Assembly (NCBI GenBank): GCA_014905825.1
Contig: JACGCN010000026.1
Span: forward strand, 682,001 to 746,000
Source of the DNA: Lyophyllum atratum
Lineage: Eukaryota > Basidiomycota > Agaricomycetes > Agaricales > Lyophyllaceae
Reading direction: 5' to 3'
DNA: 64,000 bases
Shown: positions 34,545 to 44,448 of the stretch, one piece after another
How the letters are laid out: each line of letters opens with the position of its first letter
Position numbering within the stretch: position 1 is the first letter of the stretch
The notes under the pieces: model-generated
Databases searched by the model: none
What the model was told of the DNA's origin: nothing
The model's input: only the letters and a program-made list of their open reading frames with translations
Position numbers and translations under genes: made by a program

Positions 34545-35205
34545 ATGAAGTCCACTCTTTCACTCTTCGCAGCTCTTCTCGCAATCGCCCAGGTCTCATT
34601 CGCGGCGCCTCTGCTTCCAGCCTCCGATTCACTGAAGGTGAGTACCACGTCTGAATTCCTACCTTCGTTGTCACCAACAATGATGCGCACAGGTCCGCGC
34701 TGAGCCTGCTGCGGGAGGTTCGAACGACGGTCTTGTTATTGACCCTGCAGCCGACCCCATTAGCAACCCTGGACCTGTGCTTGTCGATCCTTCGGCGGAC
34801 CCCACCGATCCTATGGGGGGAGTACCGGGCGATAATCCCACAACCGTCCCAGACGACAATCCTACAACCGTCCCAGACAACAATCCTACGACCGTCCCAG
34901 GCGACACTGCTGCGCACGTCCCAGATAACAATCCCGGGACGACAGATACCCCGATTATCCCAATTACCACCCCCTCAGGTCCAGGTGGGCCAGCTATTCC
35001 CGCTGCAGTCCCCGATGGGACGACGGATTCCACCACTACCCCTTGGGACCCGGCGGCACCAGGGGTTCCTGTAATGGGCCCGATTGACACCACTGGGCCG
35101 CCGGACACGAATGCGGTCCCTGCCCCCTCTTCCGGATCGACGGATGTTCCGAACGACCCGTCGAAATCGCAAGATGCTCCTGGACCGGTTCTCCCCACCA
35201 ACTAG
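34545..35205 (+). CDS. Secreted Pro/Thr/Asp-rich repeat protein, 201 aa
   Basis: Exons 34545-34637 and 34693-35205. The leader MKSTLSLFAALLAIAQVSFA is a signal peptide cut before APLLPAS. The intron follows a Lys codon, as in its paralogues at 16634, 17913 and 35905. The mature part has no cysteine and is built of Pro, Thr, Asp and Gly. It holds four tandem octamers of the type DNPTTVPD (residues about 74-105), then looser Pro/Thr/Gly sequence. Such composition suggests an extended, possibly O-glycosylated cell-wall or matrix protein; this is inference. The ATG chosen is the one that starts the leader, 50 bases after a TATA box. Confidence 0.75.
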
Positions 35206-35838
35206 GGCGTCGGGGCGCGAGTGGGAGTGAATATTCAGAATTCAGTTGAGAGGTGAGCGGGATGGCCTTTCCTCGCGTGTGGGACACTCAATGCCTTGTT
35301 TGATTCCAACTTGTCTTTTGCAGAACTTCGAATGTAGAAGCATCCACCGTCTCCTAGTCATCCGTAATGATCTTGGTCGATTGATACCTATCTACCATAT
35401 ACATTGTGAAATTGTTATATCTGCTCTTGATTTGAGTAGCGATGCTGTCTCCCAGGAGCCTGCGAGGAAAACACAGCGGCGCTCTTTCACCCCACACGTT
35501 CCATGACTTTTTTTGCTGGGAGGGTGATCGTACGGCGTTCCTACGCATGAATCTGGGTTGATTGAGTTGATACACAACTCCTGCCCAGTACCATTGGAGC
35601 CTATCTTCTCTGACACTACTTACTCACTGCGGTAAATTCGATACATGTGCTCAACCCTGTCTGACGCCCCGAAGGTTGACATTTACACGTAGGATCAATC
35701 TGCCTCCAGGCGCTCTAGCTCGTTTCGGCATGGTTGCATGGAACCCTTCAACCACTAGGATCATTCCCTATGTCATATTTTCCGCTCCATGTGTTCGCTC
35801 GCTTCAGCATCTTCGCCCGAACAGCGTCCGCGACGTCG
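35206..35838. other. Intergenic between two secreted-protein paralogues
   Basis: Three-prime flank of the first and promoter of the second. No further gene seen. Confidence 0.4.
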
Positions 35839-35846
35839 TATTAAAG
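35839..35846 (+). promoter_or_regulatory. TATA-like box of the 35905 gene
   Basis: TATTAAAG followed by CCAGC, 65 bases before the ATG and matching the box upstream of 34545. Confidence 0.45.
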
Positions 35847-35904
35847 CCAGCCACTATCTAACGATCATGTAACCCGGCTTCAGAAGTCGCTCCTTGCTAT
35901 AGAC

Positions 35905-36304
35905 ATGAAGTTTACTCTTCCACTCTTTGTCGCTCTCTTTTCAATCGCCCAGATATCGTTTGCGGTGCCCCTCCTCGAGTCAGAGGGCTTGGGATTAGTT
36001 AAGGTGAGGTTACCTATGCCGTAGGCTCTCCTCCTTTCCCAGTTTTGATTTTGCGACAGCGTGTTGCAGACGAGTCTGTGTATAGCGAGTGTAACATAGG
36101 CTCGGTTCATCACCCTTGGTACGTCTCTCCATTCGGCGGGGTAGTGAAGTGGATCCTGACGTGATCCTTTTCAGCGGGCAAAGGCTTCCGGAGTCGAGGG
36201 AGGAGAGGGCTCTGGAGCAACGGGAGCCTCAGGAAAAGAAGGGACCTGATTTTGCGAAGTTGGCAGAGATGATAAAAAAGGCGATGAGTAAGAAGAAGGA
36301 GTGA
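35905..36304 (+). CDS. Small secreted basic protein, 95 aa, same family
   Basis: Exons 35905-36003, 36060-36118 and 36175-36304 with two 56-nt introns. The leader MKFTLPLFVALFSIAQISFA is nearly identical to the paralogues' and is followed by VPLLESEG and an intron after Lys. Exon 2 starts RVADES, resembling VRAEPA at the same position in the gene at 34545. The C-terminus is helical and strongly charged (DFAKLAEMIKKAMSKKKE), unlike the Pro-rich or acidic tails of its relatives. It could be an amphipathic, membrane-active or nucleic-acid-binding peptide, but that is speculation. No known domain. Confidence 0.6.
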
Positions 36305-36865
36305 ATAGGCTGACCAGTGAAGCAGCAATAGAGGATAGACGAGACTTGGGTCGGCTCTTCTAGACATCTCGATCAGGTCAACCGCTGCAACATGAACTTT
36401 AGGGGATTTTTGCTGGCCGCAAGACGGGGATTAGAGCATTCAAATCATAGGTCAAGATGCAGCTTCCGGATCAAAGCATTCTCATGAAATCGTACACGAC
36501 GGGTAATAGTGATATAACAAGCTGCGATTTGCCGTGAGCGCCAGCGTTGGACCGCACAACTGTCAGTCAGGGAATGCCAGCGCAGACATTATCGGGGGTG
36601 AGAGTGGATGGACAGTATATCCATGTGCAAGAGACAGACCCGTAAGCGTCGCGAGCGCCGAACTTGACGCGGACGTGATTGAGCGGCAACGATTGAATGG
36701 AACGGCGGAGAAACGCACATGGCGATGTTTTGACGTGTTTGTTTGAAAAGATTTATATTGCCACGTATTGCCACGTATTCCTTACGACCGCCCACGTACT
36801 CGTCCTGCGCTCCGCAGTATTCTCATTCCCTCAAGACCCTCCACGACACCCCATCTCTGCCAACA
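36305..36865. other. Promoter region of the bZIP gene
   Basis: No gene seen. Contains the 5' UTR, with the direct repeat TTGCCACGTA near 36760. Confidence 0.35.
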
Positions 36866-38091
36866 ATGCACCACTTTATTGACCCAGCATCCCTCTCACC
36901 AGCACCCGAGTCAGAAGCGGGCTCTCCTTCCCCCTCTGCCTCTGGATCTAACCCCCGCAAACGGCCCCGTACCGAAACTACTTCGGAGGAACGCAAGGAG
37001 GCCCGTGCGCACAGAAACCGTATCGCCGCCCAGAACTCACGAGACCGCCGCAAGGCCCAGTACTCGTACCTCGAACGCAGAGTAGCCGAGCTCGAAGAGG
37101 AGAACCGAGCTCTCCGCTCTGCCCGAGGCGTCCCTCTCCTCCCCATCTCTGCCTCCACTTCTTTCAAGGCAGAAGAGGAGCACAAGCGCCTGGAAACTAG
37201 CGCACGGGAGCGCGAGAATGAGGAGCTCAAAGAGCGCATCAAGACGCTTGAACGCGGCTGGGACACCGTCATCAAAGCCCTCGCCGCCCAAGGTGTACCT
37301 CTCGCCGCTCCCGCACCCCCCACACCAACATCAACAGTAGCACCTCCCCCTATTTATCCCATCTCTCCCGCCCCCTCCCACTCTTCCCTCGATTTTTCAC
37401 CCTCATCCTCGTCATCCCCCTCCGCCCTCCCTCTCGACACTCCCTCATCCTCTGAGCAACAGCAAGAGTCCACTCGCCACCTAGCACGGGTGGCGACCAT
37501 CGACGCCCAGCGTCGGATGTCCCTGCAGCGGGTGGACTCGATCTCGACCTCAGTCTCCTATTCCCCGGCACCTCAGCCACCACATCTTCTCCAAACCCGC
37601 ATCCCACTACTAGCCATCCAAGCACGACAACTACGACCGAACCAGACGATGCCACCATGGAAAACCTCTTCATGGAGATCCTCGCCTCGCCCCTCCCTGC
37701 TCCTGCGCCCCCGTGTCCTGCTGCAGCGACCGCATGTCGGTCTGCCGCGCAAGCGTCCGGGGAGCACGCGACATCGGCTGAGGGTGCTCAGGCGGAAGTA
37801 GTCGACGTTTCTGATGGTGCGGCGGGGCTGGGGTTGAGTGGCGTGGAGATGATGGATTTGGGCATGGGAGCGGGTATGGGTGTGGGCGTGGGGATGGACG
37901 GCGCGGGTGTGGATCTTGGCCTTGGGATGAGCAGTGATTGGGATGGTGGATTGGATATGCAGCGGATCCTCGACTCGCTCGGTGTGCCAGGCGAGTATGA
38001 GTCGCAGGAGCAGCAAGGGATGTCGGAGCTGGAGCTGGATATGGGTTGGGGGTATGACAATGTGGAGGGCTTGGGTGTCGGCGTGTTTTAG
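36866..38091 (+). CDS. HAC1: bZIP transcription factor resembling HAC1/XBP1 (unfolded protein response)
   Basis: The first frame (36866-37801 if read without splicing, 311 aa) has a bZIP domain at residues about 40-90: EERKEARAHRNRIAAQNSRD, RRKAQYSYLERRVAELEEEN. The basic region RNRIAAQNSRDRRK is the Hac1/XBP1 type. Ser/Pro-rich sequence follows. From about 37456 a second frame (position 1 mod 3) is open to 38091 and carries GLDLDLSLLFPG, TMENLFMEILASP and an acidic Gly-rich end typical of an activation domain. Joining the frames needs removal of 3n+2 bases, yet no consensus GT-AG pair fits. A loop CTGCAGC lies at 37523-37529, the Ire1 cleavage type. I therefore infer Ire1-dependent cytoplasmic splicing. 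It would control ER-stress genes. The exact intron is not proven. Confidence 0.7.
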
Positions 38092-39426
38092 GTGGAGGGC
38101 TTGAAGAGTCTTTCCCTACTCGCCGTGTATACACACTCTATTGAAGACGGACGTCGCGGACGAACAAGCATTGTGGGGCACTCCGCGCTAGACACGCGCT
38201 CCACTTTCGTCTGCAAACCACACCCAACGACAATCATCTCGGGCCTCGTCGACGTCTTCCTCTCCTCCCTCAATTGGTCAATCTGCACCCTCTGCTACCA
38301 AATTGGCTCTCTGGCGACACTTCGCATTGTATCATCTCCAAAAGCATCATAACTTAACATTCCACTCTCAAACTCGGGCTCTCAGGTTTCGCTCTCACTC
38401 TCGTCTATCTATTCTTTCCGTCCTATCTATTATCAACGTCCTCCTTTCCCTCTCCTTTTTTTTCAATCACAGGACTATCTACGCATACATTACCACCCCA
38501 CACTCACTCTTCCGCGCATACATACGGTACTTACCTTATCCACCACCCTCTACGTGAGGACACTCCGCGGGATCGTTCATATCCCGCTCCGCCGCTTCTT
38601 ACCTATCATTTCTTCCCTTTCCTACCTCCTCCTTCACTCCCACCCCTACTACGCGCACAGGTGAATTCTCTGCTCCTCTTCGGGGTTGAGTAGAGGGCGC
38701 TTGTTGCGCTGTGATCGTGGTTGTGGTTGTGGGCTGGTTTTTTGGGTTGGGGATGGGTTGGAGTACCATGCGGCGCGATGTGTTCGTTGTGTAGTTACTT
38801 TTGGTATTGGGGATATGTATGTATGTACTTTGGTGTGGTGGGAGGAGGAGGAGGGGATGGGAAATGTTTATGTGATTTGGACCTGTGATAGTGATAGTGA
38901 TAGTGATATTACCCACGGGTGGTCCCGACAAGGAACAAGTGGGGTCTCCGTACTACGTACATGGCATCAATGTACGCTACGGACGCAAGTCTACCATAGC
39001 CGCTGTGATGTACGGAATCTCACGGGTTAGTTAGACCATACGGGAGGTTCTGAGACAGGTGCTAGGGTAAGGAGTAAGATGGTGACGTTATGCAGCAGGT
39101 GGAGTTGAAAAATGTCGTTGGATTCTACATACCCACAGGCAATGCAGCGGAAGTTGGGATGAGAAGGGGCACGCTATCGAATATGGTAAAAATGTCGTAA
39201 ATGTAAGACGCCAGCAAGGGGCATATCTCAGGGTCGTTTATCATCAGGTTGATGAAGGAGATCGCAGGGGATGAGCGATAAACGTTCCATATGTTGGTGT
39301 GAAGCCGTTCGATGAGCTTGAGCCTTGGAATCGAAGACTGAAGTGGGATTCTGAAGACACGGTAGGGTAACTGGGGTGATGGAACAGAACATGCGTGAAA
39401 AAGTTGACATCATGGTGTGGCTCTAT
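38092..39426. other. 3' region of the bZIP gene and intergenic
   Basis: Likely includes a long 3' UTR. A GTGATA microsatellite lies at about 38885-38908. No gene seen. Confidence 0.35.
38885..38908. repeat. GTGATA microsatellite, four copies
   Basis: Four perfect head-to-tail copies. Confidence 0.8.
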
Positions 39427-39519
39427 CTCCCTGTCTGGGAGTCGAACCCAGCTCTCGCGCGTAAATTCTTACTGAACGTGATGACAGGCGCGTGTACTGA
39501 ACCGATATACTAACAAGGA
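39427..39519 (-). tRNA. tRNA-Asp (GTC) with a 20-nt intron
   Basis: On the minus strand the acceptor stem TCCTTGT pairs with ACAGGGA (one G-T). The T arm is AGCTGGGTTCGACTCCCAG. The anticodon stem CGCGC/GCGCG encloses loop CTGTCA|C, giving anticodon GTC. The 20-nt intron begins one base 3' of the anticodon. Mature length is 73 nt. Confidence 0.92.
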
Positions 39520-39952
39520 GTTGTGGGTTGGTGATGGTGGGGGGTTGTGGGACTTGGGAATTGGTGGTCTTTGGCATTTGATGATCTTGAAAAGGATTAC
39601 GGCGAAAGGGAAGGTAGAGTCGAAGAGATGGGGCGATGTGCTAAGGAGGAGGAGGAGCAGTCATGATGTGCAACTTGATGGGTGGGGGCTAGGTTGGTGT
39701 TTGGGATCGGGTGTGAATGCATCTGGGCTACCCTACAGTAAGGACTGGTGACGTGATCGATTTCGCTACTGACACAGAATCTCGGCGACATTCCTAAAAC
39801 GACGAAAAGAACTGTGAGGACAGTGTTTGAGTCGGGTTGGCGCCATCAAGACATAAACTTCACGAGGGCGGTCGACTCAGCATCATGCTTCGGACTCAGA
39901 TTGCTCTTTCACAGGGTATGTATTAGGTGGGTATTAACGAAAACGATAAACA
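39520..39952. other. Intergenic, no gene seen
   Basis: Three-prime flank of the secreted-protein gene at 39953 and upstream flank of tRNA-Asp. Confidence 0.35.
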
Positions 39953-40677
39953 TCAGGCGGGACGTCGCCCTATTACTCTAACTAGAAAGTCATGGTCAGG
40001 GTACTGCGGGACATAGTATTGTCTGACATTTGACGTACGCTTTTTCCTTTCAACACATGCGCTTGAACCTTACCTGCATCGACAAGGCTTTTGCCCTTCT
40101 TTCTGAGAGAAATGTCATTCTTCTCGACGTGTGCGATACTCCCCTAGAAGCACTGTGGTCAGGGCACGCATAACACAAACACATCGCCGGTTTGTCACGT
40201 ACATCTTTGCCAACTGTTAATCTATCGTGGTGCACATCGGCAAGGCCGTGGCCCTTCTGAGCGACAAAGACCTTTGTGGGTCCGACCGGTGCGATATCAC
40301 CCTAGGGTGTGGTCAGGACACGTATAGGACATCGTCGTTGTTCACCCTACCTACCTTGTCAACTTTCACGCCTTCTGTATCGACGCGAGCAAGACCTTCC
40401 CCCTTCTTGGCTACGCTGACGTGTGTCGGTTTTACTTTGACTATGTTGCCATTTTCCCCGACGTCCGCTTTCGTGATGTCGCTGCGCAATTATGGTGTTA
40501 GTGGGCTTCGGCACTTGACGGCTCGTTGGCTTGGACGTACGCATCCAGAAGGGCGCGGGCTGTAACCGCGTCCGGGGACCTTAGAGTAGACTCGAGCTCT
40601 GAACCTGGGAGGGGCAGAGCGAGGGAGAGGTGGGCGAGTGAGAGGAGGGTGGCGAAGAGGGGGAGGGTGATCTTCAT
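39953..40677 (-). CDS. Small secreted protein with repeated exon modules, 153 aa
   Basis: Exons right to left: 40541-40677, 40355-40481, 40203-40301, 40074-40143 and 39953-39981. The leader MKITLPLFATLLSLAHLSLA closely matches the gene at 16634. Exons 2-4 each encode the same module of about 30 residues: NIVKVKPTHVSVAKKGEGLA then RVDTEGVKVDK; DIAPVGPTKVFVAQKGHGLA then DVHHDRLTVGKD; and SIAHVEKNDISLRKKGKSLV then DA. The module has alternating hydrophobics and a conserved KKG/QKG-x-x-L turn, so it is probably a small beta unit. The first intron has a textbook branch site CACTAACACC. The last exon (VRVIGRRPA) is less certain because its intron is 92 nt. Function unknown. Confidence 0.65.
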
Positions 40678-41415
40678 TTTTGGGAGGAGGGATGAGTTGA
40701 GCTGGGGGCGATGGTGCTGGAGTATCTTCTTGTTCTTGTCAGTTTTATGGACTTGCGGTGTGTGTTATTCGGAAGAAGAGATTGGAAATCTGAGGCGCCA
40801 CATTACTGCAGGTAATTGGCTCTTGACCTTTAAGCGCTACTCGGAACGATATTTCCTGAATAGCTGTCATGATTTTGACTTTTGAGGCTAGTGCGCAATA
40901 ACAATTTTGAGGAACCGAATAGAACAGCAGCAGGACCGTGGCTAAGCCGATATCAGCAGCGAATATGGTGTGGAAAAGTATGACCTACGTTGTGAACCGG
41001 AATTGGCCGTATATCTTCTGGTTTGCGCCTCAGCTAAGGACGGTATCTTGACAAACAAGACAATCGAAATGCACGCATCTTCGACCCCCTGTGGATAGTC
41101 ACTATGAGGGTAGTCGAAATGCACCTGCCCACGACTCCTGAGGATGTGTATCATGTTTGATTTTCCCGCATGTGGAGTGTAAGTTTGTGATCGAAGCATT
41201 GTGGTGGTAGAAGGAGGACAATGTTGACAATGCGAACAGACGAAGACATCGAGGGCTAAATCTGTGCGGACACAGCTTGTCGAACAGACTGGAAAACATA
41301 TACATCTCGCTGGTGCTGCTAGTGGTACTTCGGGAGCAGAACTTGGCGAACATAAATATTAATGAAAACGACGAAAGAGGTGTAAAATAATAGAGTAAGA
41401 TACAAATTTCCGAAC
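40678..41415. other. Intergenic, no gene seen
   Basis: Upstream region of the secreted-protein gene and 3' flank of the mL41 gene. Confidence 0.35.
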
Positions 41416-42105
41416 TCACGACGGCCGTTCACTGGTCGGTCGACTCGTTGTTGACGCACCCTCCACAAGCTGCTCGCCTCCGACTGCCTTCGCCTCTGCC
41501 TCCCATTCCGTCACTTTCTGCGCTACTATCTCCGATTCCGTCTCGCTCTCCGCCTTCTTTCGCGTCAGCGCCGAAGGCCACGACAAAAGCCGCCGCTTCT
41601 CCGGCTGAGGCGCGATCTGTGAGGCGGTATATTCTCGACCGAGCCTCAGGAGGTGCTCCGGGCTTAGTCCGCGCGCGTCTCGGAAGGGGCCCAGGGCTGC
41701 TTGCGCTTCTTTGCGGCTGAGTCTCACGGCAGAGGAGACATATGGTTTTAGCTGTAATGGGAGAGAGAACTTTGGTGAGAAGGTGGGAGAGGCAGGCATA
41801 AACGGACGAAGACGCACTGGTGAGGAGAGAAGCTCTTCGAGGGGCGGCGCGACGAAGACACGTACTTTGTCGTCGAGGAGGCGGTACTTCGCCTTGCCCC
41901 CGATGACATGTTTACCGGGCGCGCCTGTGCGCAGGCCACCTGGGAGGAAGGCTTGCCGTGTGCCTGTCATGTTGCTCGGTCAGTGCTCAACACATGTAGA
42001 TGGGATAGCTTGTCGAAACGCACCCTTGTAATAATCCTTGTTTCCCCGTTTCGTGGTAAGGGGCCTCCGCGAGGCCTTGGAAAGTCGGGCGACAGTGGGG
42101 AACAT
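41416..42105 (-). CDS. MRPL27: Mitochondrial large-subunit ribosomal protein mL41 (MRPL27 type), 209 aa
   Basis: Exons 42024-42105 and 41416-41963 with a 60-nt intron. The joined N-terminus (MFPTVARLSKASRRPLTTKR) is a basic mitochondrial presequence and is followed by the family signature GNKDYYKGTRQAFLPGGLRT, GAPGKHVIGGKAKYRLLDDK and VRVFVAPPLEELLSSPVRLR. The protein is part of the mitochondrial 54S ribosomal subunit. The C-terminal extension (residues about 140-209) is charged and Ser/Glu-rich. The gene shares a 141-bp divergent promoter with the RNase P subunit. Confidence 0.92.
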
Positions 42106-42246
42106 CAAGGTATGTGAGCCTGAGGATGGTCGCCGTCACTGTCAAAAAAGTTATCCTATGTCTAGCAATATTCCCACGTCTCTTTCCGCCTCCTCGCTGT
42201 TCACGATCACGATCACGGCCACCCTTACGCTTCGCACTCGACTTCA
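42106..42246. promoter_or_regulatory. Bidirectional promoter of mL41 and RPR2 genes
   Basis: Only 141 bases separate the two start codons, so both core promoters and 5' UTRs must lie here. No TATA box is evident. Confidence 0.6.
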
Positions 42247-43129
42247 ATGGCGAAGAAAAATAGAGATGAGGTCCCCACGGCGAATAGTGTAGCCAATCGT
42301 GATATCATCCAACGCCTTAATTTCCTCTATCAGGCCAGTGTGTATCTCAACACCGTTCCATCCCAGCAGCAAAGTTCTTCAACCGCATCAAGTGCGGTAC
42401 CCATTCCAAGTACCACCCCAAATGCTGTCTCCGATGGTACCACCCGCGAAAAAAAGGAGGGAAAGAAGCCAAAGAAACGAGCGAACGCTGCGAAACGTGC
42501 AGTGACGGCGAGCGATCTCGCTAGAACGTATATCGCGACTATGAAGATCGTTGGTCAGAAGACCACTGTTAAGATGTACGCGGTCGTTCCCTACCCTCCT
42601 CTGCTCGCGCATACAATTTTCGATACAGTGATCCTGCTGTGAAACGCACATTATGCAAAGGATGCAACATGACTCTGATTCCAGGCACGACCGCCTCAAT
42701 ACGCGTCAAAAGTACGCCCTTTGCTGATGCTTTCCCTGCTTTATTGATATACTGTCTACAGAATCGTCTGCACACGGGCATATCATGGTCTACACTTGCA
42801 CCGCTTGCAACACATCCCTGCGCATCCCCGCACCACCCACACCTCGTGTAGAGGATTCCCCGTCTCCGCTCATATCTACAGTCGCTCCGCCCGCACCTAT
42901 ATCCGCTGCCTCCCTAGGGGTACCCGCCATCCCGATAGAAGAGACTATGGATGTCGAGCCCGTGCTGGGGACCGAAGCTGCAGGTGGCGCAACAAGAGGA
43001 AGAGGTAAACGGAAGAGGGTCCAGCCACGCCTACCTCCTCTGTTCGCGCGCGACGTGGGCCATGTCGTATATTGTGGGAATGAGCGACTGGTGGATGAGG
43101 GGCATGGGGATGGGGTGTATATCACTTAG
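42247..43129 (+). CDS. RPR2: RNase P/MRP protein subunit, Rpr2/Rpp21/Snm1 family, 259 aa
   Basis: Exons 42247-42575, 42629-42711 and 42762-43129. The N-terminal helices (NRDIIQRLNFLYQASVYLNT and DLARTYIATMKIVGQKTTVK) and the zinc ribbon fit the Rpr2/Rpp21 family. The ribbon has ligands in LCKGCNMTLIPG and YTCTACNTSLRIP (Cys-x2-Cys twice). Rpr2-type proteins bind the RNase P RNA and are needed for 5' processing of pre-tRNA; Snm1 is the RNase MRP relative, and sequence alone does not separate them. The C-terminal third is disordered and basic (GRGKRKRVQ), probably nuclear-localising. It is transcribed divergently from mL41. Confidence 0.85.
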
Positions 43130-43622
43130 CCATACGGGCAGTTTGGGGGCCTTAATCCTTCCAGGTAGCTATCTCAGAACATCTCGACAAATGATTAAGC
43201 GGCTGACCATCCTTCTAGGGGAGAAGGTCTTGATATTCGCGCTAGGATTGTCAGCCGCGCGCCTTATTCTGGAGAGGCTCATACGCAAGCAGATCAGTCC
43301 TAGATACGCTGTCGGGCTGCCGCATCGCTACAAAGAGGAGGCAGACGTTGCAGGTTCATCCGGGAGGGGGGGGTCGATTGCGGTACCAGGTCGGTGCATC
43401 CCAGAAGCAAGAGCTGTCAAAAGTTGCCGCGGTCCATATGCTTTGGCGCCCAACAAACAAGCAGTTCGTGGGAGCAGCATCACAACACATCGGAGACCCA
43501 TCGCGTTGTCATTCGGGGCGATGATAGATATTACATCTAATCAAATTCGGTTTCGATCATCGTATACATTAGCCCCTAGCTAATACCGTTCATTGACATG
43601 AAAGCTTTGAAGGTCATCATCA
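43130..43622. other. Intergenic between convergent genes
   Basis: Three-prime flanks of the RPR2-type and Yippee genes. The open frame across it (42951-43583, plus) is a shadow of the RPR2 exon plus random extension. Confidence 0.35.
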
Positions 43623-44235
43623 TCATTCGTCCAATGTCCACGCGTTCTCTTTGATAAGTTTCTCCCGCTCGAGCAGATACTTCCCTACACGACAGCGATG
43701 TCTTTTAGAAAGAGAACCACGATCAGTAAGGATGTATGCCGGACGTACCCTCCTTGTATTTCTGCCCAGCGTCGCTTGCCTTGTGGTAGAACCACCCAAT
43801 ACGGTCGTTGCACCCAAGACAGAATACGTCAGCAACAGTATGCACGCCCGTCCTATAAGGCTTCAGCGACGTGTTTCAGGCGGGAAGACGGGGAAGACAG
43901 ACGTACAGCAGCGGGCGTTCTTCGCGTTTTCCAAGCTTGATGTTCTCCGCCGAGTTCATTAGACTGGAATGAATAAAAAACGGCTAGAATTAGAAAGGCA
44001 TCTCAGTAATCCAAGCGACTTACTACCCGCGCCCATCCCTTCCCGAGAAGGCTTTACTGATGAGTTCGTCTTGAAGCGCCTGCAACCATCCAAAAGTTTT
44101 ATTATCAGCACCTCATAAGAAAACTTCGATACGCACAATAGTAGCTGCGCACTTCGCGCACGAGAAGGAGGGTCGGCCGGCGTACGTCTGCACGACTTGG
44201 GGGCTACGGCTGCTGGAGGACCTTGGGGATGTCAT
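43623..44235 (-). CDS. Yippee-family zinc-binding protein, 124 aa
   Basis: Five exons right to left: 44137-44235, 44027-44079, 43907-43963, 43749-43852 and 43623-43684. The joined protein has the Yippee fold: SFSCAKCAATIALQDELISK, AFSGRDGRG, HTVADVFCLGCNDRIGWFYH, and the ending KYLLEREKLIKENAWTLDE. The zinc site is made by Cys-x2-Cys in SCAKC and CLGC. Length matches YPEL/Moh1 proteins. Yippee proteins share their fold with the cereblon thalidomide-binding domain. In yeast, the homologue Moh1 functions with the GID ubiquitin ligase; a similar role here is inference. The N-terminal 20 residues are a Ser-rich extension. Confidence 0.93.
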
Positions 44236-44448
44236 GGCAATTTGAGTACTATTGAGGGCTATCCAGCGTTTAAAGGCGTCCGACAAGCTACATTCCACAT
44301 GTGCAATAACTGGCAGGCAGACGGCCGTAGCTCTCCAAACTCGTCCTCGGCTCGGATATAACGGGAGATGGAAGAGTTGCACTAAGAATGGGGTTAGGGT
44401 TTCATAATTGATCTCGGGTTCGACGTGTAAGCCATTCCGCTCATTGCA

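Noticed and set aside
34671..35201. 176-codon Gly/Val/Ser-rich antisense frame
   Set aside because: Mirror of the Pro/Thr repeat region of the secreted protein on the plus strand; composition explains the openness.
37573..38134. Antisense frames of 147-154 codons over the bZIP gene
   Set aside because: GC-rich shadow frames of the Gly-rich activation domain; no family and no start context.
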